Source: Rhipidocladum racemiflorum (lineage: Eukaryota; Streptophyta; Magnoliopsida; Poales; Poaceae). From it: 64,000 nucleotides of DNA. The DNA lies in NCBI GenBank assembly GCA_036346355.1, contig CM070577.1, forward strand, positions 47,626,309 through 47,690,308, in the 5' to 3' direction. The translations under genes and the position numbers were made by a program. The number at the start of each line of letters is the position of its first letter. Within the stretch, counting starts at the first letter, position 1. Positions 31,831 through 44,500 of this stretch are shown one piece after another. The notes under the pieces are model-generated. The model was not told where the DNA came from and searched no databases. It worked only from the letters and a program-made list of their open reading frames with translations.

Positions 31831-34800
31831 TCATACAAGGCCTTGGCATAACCCAAGCGATAGGATAAAATCCCAAACAAACCACGAAATAAAACGGTCT
31901 CACACTCATCATTCCATGCATTCCTTGGCACTAAATTGCCCGATCCCTTTAACCAAAGCCATTCTCTAGAAGGACACGGTACCAACTTCTAGATCCATCT
32001 TCCGCTCCCACGCACAAAAGTGATTCACGTCTCAACCTCTCAACGACCCAATTCTCCAAGAAGGTTTGCATTGGGTGAGCTCAACCATAAATCATGAACC
32101 CAAATTGATCCACACACAACAACTCGAACCCCAAAAGCGCTAAAAGCCACTTTGGAAAGAATTTGGCAATAACCAAAGAGTACTCGTTTTATCTTCCTAA
32201 GCCAAATCGCAAAGGAAACACACATCTCCTATACCACAGCCAAAATACCAGAAGTTATTCATTACTTCTTTTCATACAAGAAAACGATGGAAATCCCGAT
32301 TCATGACATGCATGCAGCCTTTCAAGAGCACTCCGGATTAGTCATATATCCATATATGACTTTCTCACCGACCTGGCTCATCGACTCTTTTATGATTAAT
32401 TATACACAAATGATATCATACTTCTTTTTCACCATTTATTCATCATGTAACAACAATACCAAATAGTCATTCACCAAGAGACTTCTTCCTCGGTATCACA
32501 TGTTTGAAACACACATAACATTGATGTTGGCGACAATTTCATATAAACTATGACGACAGCACCATTAACAGGAAAACACCACATCATATCATAATCCACC
32601 AACAATTGGAAGCTAAATTTGCAAAACCTCACATTCTAACCAAAATCAACGTTTTGGAAAAGAGCAACGACTCCAAAGTCAAACATCTGCACACACAACC
32701 GCCACAAATTTTCTCAAAGAGAAAAGGAAAGTCATTTCCAAAAAGGGAACACTTCACTAACAAAATCACTTATGAAACATTCCTGAAATCCACCCTTGTG
32801 AAGCACACGCAAACACCAGACACATTTTCCAAATAACTCCAACTCTAGCCAAATAGAGTTACACATCAAGGGCTTAACTCAAAAGTTTCCAACACAACCC
32901 AATATGACCATCTGCTTCCTTTTAAGCATTTATTCCAAAGGTAATTCAGCGTGAACGCAAAAGAACGCGATGCACTCAAAGACTTTTGGGTGTAAAACCA
33001 TATTCATAGCATAAACTGAACAAATTAGCCAAAACCAAAGATTGGCACCAATCACTACAAGTTTAGGGAAACTCTGAAATACAACACAAAGAATACCTTG
33101 CCCGAAAGCATTCAACCAAACTAGCAAACAACCAAACCAGTCCAAAAAGGTTTTAAACACCAGCTTAGCATAAATACAACCATCTCTAGTGTTCCACTAT
33201 GCTTTCCATTAAAGACTTCAAAAATTCACTACTTACTCAATCAATAAATGACTTCAACAAATAAATATTATCTCCACAAGACAAAATTCGTAAGTAGGAT
33301 TTTAAAACATACGTTCATTAATAATAAAATCCTACATCATGTTAATAGTCCAAGGTTCACTCCATCACAACATGTTATACTCTCCTCCATTTTAACCATG
33401 GTTTTCCAACGAGTAATCTAAACAGTTACCACCACTACTTAGTCATCAATATCAATAAACGTGCATAATCATCAAACCTTAACATTGCTTTTAGTTACCC
33501 TATACATAGGTTATAACAAAATTCTATTACATAACATTCTCCAACTATTAAAATAAATTTAATAAGTCAGACCATCACAATGCTCTTAAAATATCGTCAA
33601 ACCACAAAACCTATATCTTTCCATTTGACATCGGTACTAGCATTTTAGGAACACCACTACGTACTTCCAATTATGCTAATAGTTTGCAACAACAACATAA
33701 ATTGCAACTCTAATCCACCTCCAAGTTAGGGTCACAAGCCAGCAAGATTAAATTTCTCTATTAACACGTTAAATTAAAACATCTTTAGTCAACCAGCAAA
33801 GTTTCTTTAACAATATCAGTAGTTTATGTCATCTTAATGTTCTCACTACGCATCAAGGTTTAAATCTTTAAACACTATCAATGGTCATCTTCTCATGAAG
33901 TAAAAGCAGTGTGCTACCTTATTTTTAACATAAAGCTACAAATCCTAAGCATGTACAATCACCCATTTAATCACTCTCGCTATGGAGTAATCTACAACAC
34001 TAGAAGTTTATTTAATCTCAAGCTAAAGATAACAATTACATTTAATTGATTCAACTCACCAATTAACTTAGAAGTACATCATTTCCATAAATCACATTGT
34101 TACATACTACATAACATGCTAAACATTAATTTTTCACTTTTGACAAATAATTTCAGTGAAATGAATAATTACTTTAATTGCAGCATTTTCTGTTTAAAAC
34201 TCAACCAAAGTTCACAAAGAAACTTCACTCTCAAAGTTGCAATGGGACAAGACTCACACTGGATCATGCAAAAGATCTCCAAAACACACTTCAACCTTAA
34301 AGACTCCCACAGAAAGGAACCAAGTGGTCAAGTAAACCTTTACGGACAAAGCCACAAAACATAAATCGACACATCTTAAGTTTCTGCACACCACTTCAAT
34401 AACTTCCTTTAAACTCAGAGTAAGACACACAAGAACCCAAAACTATACTTTTCTTTGAAAAGCAACCAACAAACCGGTGTCAAAGCCAAAAGGCGACCCA
34501 AAAAGGTGCAACACTAAACTCTCCTTCTTCGTCTTCAACCAAGGAAGACAAATCCACAAACCGCCACAAAAACAATCAGCGAGTACTCAAAACCAAACAC
34601 TTTTCCTTGGTTCCTAACCAACCAAATACAAAGAAAACCAACCAAAACAGATCGTCAGAACGGTAAAAGAAAATCCGAAGGAATCCACCACCAAACTCTT
34701 CTATGTGACTCCAATCAACTACCCGATCTACGACAGAAAGGGTAAGCACTCTTCTCCCACAGGGGTTAATAGTTCTTCGGTGAGGGCTCTAATCGACCAC

Positions 34801-35184
34801 ACCGTCAAACCACACCCTTACTATGAACAAAAAGAGGTGACTGAAACACTTCGGCACCACAACCCCACTTTATCACAAAACCAAGAACAATTCAGTTCAA
34901 TTCTTTCATAAGTATAGCAACATACATTATGGAAGATAGCATTCAACATCAAGGCTTAAATACAACATTTAAGCATAAAGCAACGATACCCATACCCTTT
35001 CCTACTGTGCATCCATGTGTGTCAAATTTCAAATTAGTTATTCCACTTACACAAATTTTAATGTTGCTATCCTATGGCAAAATTTTAGATATAACCTAAG
35101 CCATGTTTCTAAGTTATTCCACAGTAAAATTTTAGTTAACCCTATGGTATTTCACTAAATTCATAGACCACGGACCTGAAGCCC

Positions 35185-35196
35185 GCTCTGATACCA
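35185..35196 (-). other. tRNA-iMet primer binding site
   Basis: On the - strand TGGTATCAGAGC, the complement of the 3' end of plant initiator Met-tRNA. It is two bases from the LTR end at 35199 and fixes the orientation of the element. Confidence 0.85.
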
Positions 35197-35198
35197 AC

Positions 35199-38100
35199 TG
35201 TAACACCCCGACATCTAGTATGCCATGGATGTCACCAAACATAGACTAAACAACTTCTAAGGGTGCGTTTGGTACGGATCCAGATTCTAGTAGAAACAGA
35301 AACGGTTCTAGATTCTTGTAGAAACGTTTCAGGTAGAATCAGAATCACTTAATGGAAACCGTTTGGCTAACTGTCTGGATTCAGATTCTAGAAAGAGGAT
35401 GAAGTGGTGAAAATGACCGAAGTGTCCTTTGTAGTTGTGATGGATTTGTAGTACATTTTAATGTAAGAAATGATGATGAAATACATGCATCTATAATAAT
35501 CTCATTACAGAATTTTTGTATCAATGTTAAGAAATGATGACTTCAAATTAAGAACACGTGATTGAATACTCTCAAATTCCTTTTTTCTCTGCTTTGCAGT
35601 GTCAATAGAGTGTATAAGAACATCATGTTTATTTGTGTGCTTTAACCTTATGATTTGTAGTCTCAATTTCCGTTTCAACGAAAGAACTGACACAGTTGTC
35701 TAGATGATGACTCCTGCTACTGTGGTGTTTCATGTGACAATATCTGCAATAGATATTTAACTACACTTGCCAATAATTATGTATGTCTGTTGTTTTGATT
35801 AGGTAAAAGATATGCTACAGGATGCACTTGTAGTGAATCTACAAGAAAATAGTGCAGTGCATTATGTGATTGCTTATTTGCTTGTTTCCAGTACAAGCCC
35901 TATAACTCCTGATATGTTTGTTGTCACAAAATCGTTGGGGCGTGCTCGGTAGGCAGTACAAACGTATGGACCTTTGAAATACAGCCAAGTCGAATGTATT
36001 ATCAAATTTGCATGCCCTCCACATGCAAGTTGGTCAAAATCAAATGATGGTCAGAACAAATCACAGGATATTTGCAGCGTGGACTAATGTTTATGGACAT
36101 GCTGATTAGCTTGACCAATGTAGTTAGCAACTTGTAGTAGTTCACCCAAATTTAGTAGTTCACCCCAACTTGTTGTAGTTCACCCCAATAACATGAACAC
36201 ATAGATTTTTCACTGCTGATTACAGGATTGTAAGAAAAAAGAAGAAGAGCTAAATACCTTCCTGAGTTGCAGGCGGCTGAGGAGGGGCAGCAGGCGGCCG
36301 AAGGCGACGAGGAGCAGAACAAAAGCGACAATCAGCAGTGCATCACTATCAGCTAGAGATTAAAAAACTAGCACATGCAAGGAACTTCTGCCACAACACA
36401 GAACCTCATCGGATACAGTAATCAGGAGATATAAAAAAAATCGAATACAGTAATCAGGAGATATAAAAAAATAGCCGGATTCGACTGCTGCTTTCCCCAA
36501 TTTCCCAACGCAATCGGCAATCGTACATCTATTAGAAGTATTTGGAGCACAAAACCAATCCAAAATGTCTCAAGACAACGAATCCATCAAAACACGCGAT
36601 TGCTCATGAGTCATGACTTCATAAACCAATATAATCACCATATATTATCATCCAAAACCACAAAACACCAGCCCTCAGACCCAATCGCGACACGCGCAGT
36701 TGATCGGCGGATCACCCATACCTTATGCGTGGGCTTCTGCGCAGCCTGCCGCCGGGGGACGTCGAGCACGGCGCAGACGGACACGGCCCAGCTTGTGTCG
36801 CCAGAGAGAACGAGGACGCGGGGGAGCCGAGAGCTAGCGAAGGGTAGGGGGGTAAAAGGTTTCGTGAATCGGGGAGGAACGGGTTGGAGAGTGATTCGGT
36901 GACTGTGTAGAAAAGAGAGAAACGTTTCGATTAGAAACGTTCCGAGACTTTCTCTGTTTGGTTCGTTTTTTTTGGGATTCTAGGAGAAACCGTGCGGTTC
37001 CAAGTTACCAAACGGACCCTAAATACCCCAAATAAAGATAAATTACAGCAAAGGCTCAAATGCTAAACCAAAGATTTCGGCAGCATCTCCTTTTTTCCCA
37101 TGAAATGCAGCAACAGCAATAATAAGACAAGATATAGCATGATACGAAACATCTAAAATAGCAATAACAATTGACAATCAGGAATTTCAGCCACCATACA
37201 ACTAAGGATATAAGCATATTCGTCACATGTCAAATATGGACTAATCATTTACGCATGACGACCAACGAAGCATCAAAACCACAATTTAGTTCAATGAATT
37301 AACCATCACAATTAAAGGAAGGAACATGTCATTGCTTAAATGTGTGATGCTAAGTGATGACGTGTGACTAGCTCCCTTTCCCGCATGCCGGTTTCATGGT
37401 ACCTAAAAACATCATAAAAACACAAGTGTGAGTTCATCACTCAGCGAAGTGTATTGCAATGGTACAAAGACAATAACAATTCACATACATACTTAATGCC
37501 ATTCACATATCATGAGAATCAACTCATGAACTTCATTCATGCTCTCATATAACATCATCATAGACATCTCAAATAACATCTTCATATGCATCTCATAAAA
37601 CATCATAATCATTTCATAAACCACTTCATTCATGCAATGCAATGCACATCTCTTTGAAGCACATACCGGTATTGCCGAGTGCACACCCGTCGGCGTGCAC
37701 CCCCTTTCCCCTTCCATCCTGTAGATGGAGGTGCCTACTCTTACTGACTCGCTCCCATGAACAACTATGGATGGGACTACGAGGTAGGTCTTTCGTGTTC
37801 ACTACGTATGAACACAGAGGCCCGCATCAGCATGGGACGTCTCTTCCATTATGAATGCACATATGACATAAACATGTAAAGATTAGCATAAGCATTTAAT
37901 ACAACGACTTCATGATCAATATGAAATCATGTTCATCAAGTCATAAGGAAACATCAATCATGGCAAGTTAGTATATCATGTAATCACATTGCACCAAAGC
38001 AAGTCTAGCAATTCATACAACACACAACCCATTCCAATACACTTGCCTTTAACCCTTCGGAACGGTGTGGCGAGGTGATGATGCCACTCCTGGGGTCACA

Positions 38101-39210
38101 CCACGTAAAAATACATGTTTTCCTCTCAACATCATACCACCTAAGCAAGAACAAAACTCAGAATACAACGATTCTACCCGAAACCCCGAAAACCTGAAAA
38201 ACAGACCAATCTGTCCGTCGGGACAGCAGGCTTCCAACAATCATAACTTGAATTATAAGACTCCAAATCAAGTAAAAGAGTACATCATCGCGAAGCTTAG
38301 GAAATTTCCTAGCTTTCTCTAAGTATTGGGAAAAGCTGATTCGGCCTCTAACATTGCCCAATCTATAGATCAACCCGATTTGTCCCAATCACATCACAGA
38401 TTTGAACACGTTCGGTGAAACGATCATAACCTTCAAACTGCTTTGCGGAATTGGACGTTCTTGGTGTCCAATTAAAGGTATGGAAGTTATATACAACTTT
38501 CTCAACAGGCAGCCGACCAAATTCTGATTCTAAAAATGCGAAAACTACAACCCTAAGTCGTGTGCCCAATCTGCCCGAAACAGAACGGTAAGAAATCTCT
38601 AGTTTTCACCAATTCCATCTAATTGCAGCACCACTTTTCGATCTAAAAACACCAAAACATCCTCTAGCACAGCACCTAGGCCATCCCCAAGATTTACCCA
38701 TAGCCATAACTTCGCCTGACGATCAACGAACCGACGAACGCCGAAGTTCTCCTCCCGGTTCTCCCGATCTCCTTCCTCGCTCCGAATCCGCCGGATCTCC
38801 TCGTCGTGGAGCTTCCCAATGGAGATGACAGTGGGATGGAGGGGTGAGGTGCTCCCCTAGGATGGCTAGGGAGGTGGAGAGGTGAGGGAGGGAGGTGAGG
38901 CACAAGGGGAGGGCGCAAGTGGGAGGGCGCGTGGAGGAGGAGGAGAGGGAGGGAGGGGCAGCGGCTAGGGCATGGTGGGGGCGCACACAAGGGGCAAGGG
39001 GGGCGCATGGCAGGGTTATGCTGCCCTCCTCCCCCCACATGGGCCGGAAAACTCCACTTTTGGCCTATGGGGGGTCCCCCCTAAGGCCCAATTCGCCCCG
39101 AAAAGGCCCAAACTCCCGAAAACGGCCCGAAAACGCGATTAAACCTCATACCGTATAGTTTTAAATCTCTAATTTCACATTTTCTAATGTGACGACATTC
39201 CGTAGTGTCA
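35199..39210 (-). repeat. Right LTR of the chromovirus-related element (split)
   Basis: TGTAACACCCC at 35199 to CCGTAGTGTCA at 39210, interrupted by a Harbinger-type element (35261-37019). Without the insertion it is about 2.25 kb and colinear with the left LTR. It is followed on the + strand by the inverse of a polypurine tract and a pol tail, that is, by interior sequence and not by the end of the element. Confidence 0.88.
35261..37019. mobile_element. Harbinger/Tourist-type non-autonomous element, 1.76 kb
   Basis: Ends GGGTGCGTTTGGTACGG and CCAAGTTACCAAACGGACCC, with the TAA duplication (35258-35260 and 37020-37022). The TAA duplication and GGGTNCGTTTGGT ends are typical of PIF/Harbinger and Tourist in grasses. 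Near each end are GAAACGTTTC-like inner repeats. The interior has no transposase frame; 36660-36900 is GC-rich and may be captured sequence. Confidence 0.85.
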
Positions 39211-39865
39211 TATTCTCCCCCCTTCAACAGGATTCAACCTCGAATCCAAGACACACTACTACGCAACCCAGTAAAACAAAAGATAGCTAGGTTTCACATC
39301 TCATACCTGAGGTGAAAAACTCGGGGTACTTCTCGCGCATGCGAGACTCCAGCTCCCAAGTCGCTTCCCTCTCAGTCTGATGCGACCACAGGACTTTGAC
39401 AACCTTGAGCGTCCTGTTCTTCATCACTCGCTCCGAATTCCCCAGAGTTTTCACAGGACGGGACTCGACGGTGAGGTTCTGAGGCTCAAAGACTAACGGC
39501 TCTAATGATAACTCACAAACAAAACTTGCAAGAACTTTACTCAACATTGAAACACAAAGCACTCATACAAGGCCTTGGCATGACCCAAGCGATAGAATAA
39601 AATCCCAAACAGACCACGAAATAAAACGGTCTCACACTCATCATTCCATGCATTCCTTGGCACCAAAGTGCCCGATCCCTTTAACCAAAGCCACTCTCTA
39701 GAAGGACACGGTACCAACTTCTAGATCCATCTTCCGCTCCCACGCACAAAAGTGATTCACGTCTCAACCTCTCAACGACCCAATTCTCCAAGAAGGTTTG
39801 CATTGGGTGAGCTCAACCATAAATCATGAACCCAAATTGATCCACACACAACAACTTGAACCCAA
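39211..39865 (-). other. Extra copy of the element's 3' interior, beyond the LTR
   Basis: It repeats 31479-32118: polypurine tract inverse (TTCTCCCCCC), pol tail and following sequence. The match stops at ACAACTTGAACCC (about 39864), where the inverted LTR piece begins. In a normal element nothing of the interior lies outside an LTR. Confidence 0.85.
39287..39562 (-). pseudogene. C-terminal tail of a chromovirus pol (right copy)
   Basis: About 91 open codons ending ...KVLWSHQTEREATWELESR, MREKYPEFF and a stop. This is the chromodomain-like integrase C-terminus of chromoviruses, which in related elements directs integration to heterochromatin. The rest of pol is missing. Confidence 0.7.
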
Positions 39866-40380
39866 ATTGTCTTTGTACCACTGCAATACACTTCGCTTAG
39901 TGATGAACTCACGCTTGTGTTTTTATGATGTTTTTAGGTACCATGAAATCGGCATGCGGGAAAGGGAGCTAGTCACACGTCATCACTTAGCATCACACAT
40001 TTAAGCAATGACATGTTCCTTCCTTTAATTGTGATGGTTAATTCATTGAACTAAATTGTGGTTTGATGCTTCCTTAGTCGTCATGAGTAAATGATTAGTC
40101 CATATTTGACATGTGACGGATAGGCTTATATCCTTAGTTGTATGGTGGCTGAAATTCCTAATTGTCAATTGTTATTGCTATTTTAGAAGTTTCGTATCTT
40201 GCTATATCTTGTCTTATTATTGCTGTTGCTGGATTTCATGGAAAAACAAAGGAGATGCTGCCGAAATCTTCGGTTTAGCATTTGAGCCTTTGCTGTAATT
40301 TATCTTTATTTGTGGTATTTAGATGTTGTTTAGTCTATGTTTGGTGACATCCAGGGCATACTAGATGTCGGGGTGTTACA
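39866..40380 (+). repeat. Inverted LTR piece (U5/R) forming the right end
   Basis: The inverse of 17546-18061 with only scattered mismatches. It is the only part of the element in + orientation, ends GGTGTTACA and touches the CTTTG duplication. Confidence 0.92.
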
Positions 40381-40385
40381 CTTTG

Positions 40386-40963
40386 CGATGGCCGTGGTCG
40401 GAGGCCCGATCACGAGGATGCCGACTGCTATGCTCATGGTTGATGCCGAAGTGTACGTGGTCATCATCCCGACGACGCTGCTCGTCATTCTCCCGCTCCC
40501 GCCTTCTATCATTGAGATCTTGGCGAAGGTCACGGTGGATGGTGGAGCGTATGTCCCTTTCACAGGGGGACTTGCGCCGATTGTTTCTTATCCGACTGCT
40601 AGCCGTGTGAGTTTCTTCTCCTATATGCGGAGGCTTCGTCATCTTGCCCCGCTGGTTGTGTTGGATTGCCGCAGCCGTCACCATGGCTTTAACCTGTGCC
40701 ACGATCGACGCGACTGGGCTGTTGGATTCGATCATGGGTTCCAAGGTATCAAGGAGTGTCTTGGTAGCCATGATGTTTTGCTGCGGAGTTTGGAAAACCG
40801 ATTGGTTCCCCACTCTAGCATGCAAGATGCTGTCGTTGACATTGCGCGCTCGATTTTGAAGTGACTGAATGCGATTGTCCGGGTCTTCATGCTGAGCAGG
40901 CTCTGTCTTGGTCTCCCCAGGTCCCCGTCGATTCTGTGATTCGGGAATACTACTTCCGATCAC
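40386..40963 (-). pseudogene. Gypsy gag, 5' part, outer element
   Basis: Open frame on the - strand ending at the insertion. Segments include DTLEPMIESNSPVASIVAQV and an Arg/Asp-rich stretch, RRDLRQDLNDRRRERENDEQ-like. The frame joins exactly to 17545 when the insert is removed. No ATG is certain; the first open codon at 40963 is GTG, so the true start may be upstream. Confidence 0.8.
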
Positions 40964-41162
40964 AAATACCGAACGGAAACTTGAAAAACTCTCGGACCTG
41001 ATCTAATCTAAGTTCGAGAGGATGAGGGCGCCGTGTTTGTTGGCGACGAAGTGTAGACTTCTGAAGCAAAAACCATGGCTTGGAGCAAAGGTGATGCCAT
41101 CTTCGAACGCCATCGAAATCACTCGGACTAATCTTCACGCTGCCCCTACCTGGCGCGCCAAC
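40964..41162 (-). other. Leader and primer binding site, outer gypsy
   Basis: TTGGCGCGCCAGGTAGGGGC on the - strand (41161-41142) directly follows the 5' LTR in element orientation. The remainder is the untranslated leader. Confidence 0.75.
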
Positions 41163-41570
41163 TGTCGACGTTTGGTGTCGGTAATAATCTTAGGGGGGTG
41201 TGAATTTGTGGGGCAAGGCGCTGGATCGGGATCTCGATGGTAACACAAGACAAGGGATTATACAGGTTCAGGCCCTCAAGGAGAGGTAATACCTTACGTC
41301 CTGTGGTCTGGGATTATCTGTTTGTCTCGTCTCTTCCCTTCCCTTATATATAGGAAGGAGGAGGGGTTGAATCCAGCACGGTTACTATAGCATGAGTCCA
41401 AGTTGGTTACAAGTAAAGGGGTCGTATCCTTCCTTATCTAGGATAGCTTCCTTTACGGTTACAATCTTTCCGTTCTAATTACAACACAATCGGATCAACA
41501 CGCGCGTTCTTCTCTTGGCCGGACATCTAGAATCCACACGCGTGAATACCCGGTCTTTGTCACCTCCACA
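41163..41570 (-). repeat. 5' LTR of the outer gypsy element
   Basis: 408 bp, TGTCGACGTTTGG...CACCTCCACA, matching 9169-9578 with about 15 differences by eye. Confidence 0.92.
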
Positions 41571-44500
41571 ATAACAATTTCAAAATTTTATCTTTCTGAG
41601 ATTTAGAGTCTCGGCCCCCACCGAAAGCCATGACTTTGACCGAGATTTCTGAAATCTCGCTAAGATTTTAAACCCTGTAGCCATCCCTAGTTATGAGGCC
41701 TGAAACTGAGTAATATTGCTAGGGATAATGGATGGCATTTGGCATTTGTAGTACCGGCTGGCTTTACAATGTGGAAACAAGGAATTACCTTCTTCAGCTG
41801 CTATAGTTATGCACTGGGCCTTTTCAGGCAGCCCTTGACAATTCAATGTGCGGTGTCCATGTGCACCCCTACATGCTACAGCTTATGTTGTTGTGTAGTG
41901 TAAACTAGGTCCGGATGCATGGCACCATGCCGTGCAGGAGTGTGACGATGCGCAAAAGTGTTTTTTTGGAATCATGTTTTTTTTTTCACAAAGAGGAATG
42001 GGTCTAGGTTGAGAACAACTTTTTTACGGGTCCTCTCAGGAAAATGGAACGTATATTTACAAAAAGGGAGAAATCTGGATTATGGGGACCTCTTTGGCAA
42101 AAAACAGGGGCCTAGATTTGTTTCTCAAAATTTATAGGTTTTTTCACGAATAAAATGAATTTCTGTGGGCTTTTTTGCGAATTTCTGGTGGTTTTTCGCG
42201 GAAAAAGGGCGCATACGTAATTATGGACAACCTGGGGGTTTTCATAAAAAGCGGTGGCCAGGGGGTTTTCTACAAGAAAACTACACCATGTGTCACGCGT
42301 GGCAAAATCGCTCGTGGGCGCATGCGCATGGATGGGAATCGAAGGCCCGATTGACTGGCTGGGGGCACTGCGCTCTACCGCTGTGGCATGTGAGTGTAGT
42401 GAGTGAGCGAAGGAATGAAAATACTTGAGCCTTACGATCCGGTGAATCAAGCGGGGCGATGTGGCTGCGCGAGAAACGAACGTGTCAGCTGAATTAACTC
42501 GGTGGCCGGAATCCACCGGGTTTGTAATAAGAGATATATGAGGTAAGTGTTACTAGATTGTTTGAGTGCTTGGTGTGGAAGAATTGGCCCGAATAATTCA
42601 CATGTATAGATAGAAGCCAAAAAATATTCTGAGTAACATATAGTATTAGGCGGGGTTCCAAAAATCATCAATAATCGAGCATTTTTGTGATTTTCGCTTG
42701 TATCAATGCGGCACAATTTTTGAAAACGCTCGGTAAACCGGTGGAATTCAAATTCAAAAAATTAGGGAAATTTGGAAAAAATTTATGAATTATGTTAACA
42801 ATTTTTGAAATTTTTTTTGTGAGGTCCTGAGGCAATTATAATCATTTTGTAAAATTTTTAGATCATTATCATACTTGTGTATTGTTTTAAAAATTCTAAC
42901 AGTGCTATTGTCTTTGTATATGCTATTTTGTTTTTTATTTTCTAGAGGGTACTAAATGAATTAAAATATTTTTGAAAATTTTTTTGTGAGGTTTTGAGGA
43001 AATTATAATGTTGATGTAAAATTTTTAGAGATGATTAGACATGTGCAATGTTTTAAAATTCTCATAGTGCTACTATCTTTGTATATACTCTTCAGTTTTT
43101 TATTTTTAAGGTGCATTAAAGGAAGTCCAATATTTATATAAATTTTACTACATGATCCTTGGGTATTCTTTATGATAACATTAAAATTTAAGATCATGAT
43201 CAGACATGTAAATTTTTATAAAAATATGACAGTGTCTCTGTTCCTTTCATTAATTGTTGTTTTTGATGTTCTAGAAGTACTAAATGAATTCAAAAATTTT
43301 CTAAAGTTATTTGAGGTGTTTTATAGATTAATTGGGATTTATTCCGATTTTCTGCATTTTTTTTAAAATTTCTATAATTTGTTTTGCAATTGTCCTTGAT
43401 TGTGCTAAAAATTGATGAAAATCATTAAACATCGGTGAGAAAACTGATGTCGCTTAGTTCGCCGATTTTCAAAGGAAAAAAAATAAAAAATCAGTGAAAA
43501 TCGCTTGATTTTTTAATTTTTTTGATTTTTTGACCGTCGATTGCAAAGTGTTAATTTGACCTTGATATTCATTTAATTTCTGATGATTTTTGGTACCACC
43601 GGCTCGCCGATTTGCCACCTCAAATCAGTAAGGTAAGGTTATTCCTGGTATCAGGGATACAACAGAACTTTTCAAATGTACAAATGGTGGCATACATGAA
43701 AAATATGCATCGGAACCTAGTGACACATATAATCTGTCAAATTCAGATTGTAGGGTGTTTCTGCTAAATGAGATTGGGCCCAAACAAGACATCAAACGCT
43801 GTAGTCCACGTGCGTTCAACCTAGAAATGTTTTTTTTTTTTTTTTTTTTTTTGCGCAATTCCAAATTTGTTCACCCAAGACTTTTGACAGTTTTGCAATA
43901 CCATCATAAAAACACAATTTTTGTCTGGCATATTTTTTATTATTCCTGTCACAAAAAGCACTAATTTCTGGCAGCCGTTTACAGACATATCATGAAAATT
44001 TTCGAAAGACAGTAATAATGATCTGAGTTTAGGTAGTGATTGGAATTTTTCCCTAGCCTCTTATATAGAGATGGGAGCTCGGTAATATAATCACTTACAG
44101 TCGGAGATACAACAGAAGTGAAGAAATACACAAATAGTAGTGTAGGTGGAAATATGACACAATACTTGCCCTGCCATGGAACAAAAATAACATATTATAA
44201 CCCTATAAAAGGGCTGCCGTAGACTTCTTTTAATCCTAACTTAATTTTAACCTAACATCAAGTAACAGTGCCCCCCTCGATCGTAACGCCGCCCAGAGTC
44301 CGTGGCAACAACGATTAGGAATATCGCTGAGCTACCTAATAGAAGCTGGCGCATGGTTCAATCGGGAGAAACTAATTAAAGCAAATGACGCAATTGTCAA
44401 AGCTTCCTCAAGACTTGTTCCAGTGGAGTCAATGCACTCACTCGGTCTTCTTTTAATCTACTTGTGTCTCGGGCATAATCTGATCGATGCTGCCCTCTTT

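Larger units (their letters stand above)
31479..35198 (-). other. Interior of the chromovirus-related element, mostly non-coding
   Basis: From the primer site (35196-35185) to the polypurine tract (31493-31481) on the - strand, about 3.7 kb. Apart from the pol tail at 31830-31560 there is no frame over about 80 codons and the base composition is AT-rich. No gag, protease, RT or integrase motif was found. This fits a large non-autonomous derivative (LARD-like). Confidence 0.7.
17546..40380 (-). mobile_element. Rearranged chromovirus-related LTR element with two identical (U5) ends
   Basis: It is flanked by perfect CTTTG on both sides (17541-17545, 40381-40385) and removing it restores the outer gag frame. 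It starts TGTAACACCCCGACATC and ends with the exact inverse, GATGTCGGGGTGTTACA, so both outer ends are the same LTR end. Layout read on the - strand: inverted U5/R piece (40380-39866), a fragment of pol 3' end, polypurine tract, complete LTR (39210-35199, split by a Harbinger element), tRNA-iMet primer site (35196-35185), about 3.7 kb mostly non-coding interior with another pol 3' fragment, polypurine tract, complete LTR (31478-17546, split by the inner gypsy). The element proper is about 9.4 kb. Without gag or most of pol it could only move with proteins from elsewhere. Confidence 0.85.
9169..41570 (-). mobile_element. Ty3/gypsy (Tat-type) retrotransposon, outer element of the nest
   Basis: Two LTRs (9169-9578 and 41163-41570, TGTCGAC...CCACA) flank gag, protease, RT, RNase H and integrase remnants read on the - strand, in that order from right to left. 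The primer site lies beside the right LTR and the polypurine tract beside the left. The element proper is about 9.6 kb; the other about 22.8 kb is a later insertion in gag (17546-40380). The presence of a second RNase H-like region, antisense frames downstream of integrase and tandem arrays near the 3' LTR fit the Tat lineage (family knowledge). Flanks ATAGT / ATAAC are only a partial match, so the target duplication is decayed. The LTRs differ at roughly one site in 25-30 by eye, so it is an old insertion. Frames are broken at several places; not active. Confidence 0.92.

Noticed and set aside
17546..40380. Foldback DNA transposon with 515-bp inverted ends
   Set aside because: The 5-bp duplication, tRNA-iMet primer site, polypurine tracts and direct LTR copies inside identify an LTR retroelement.
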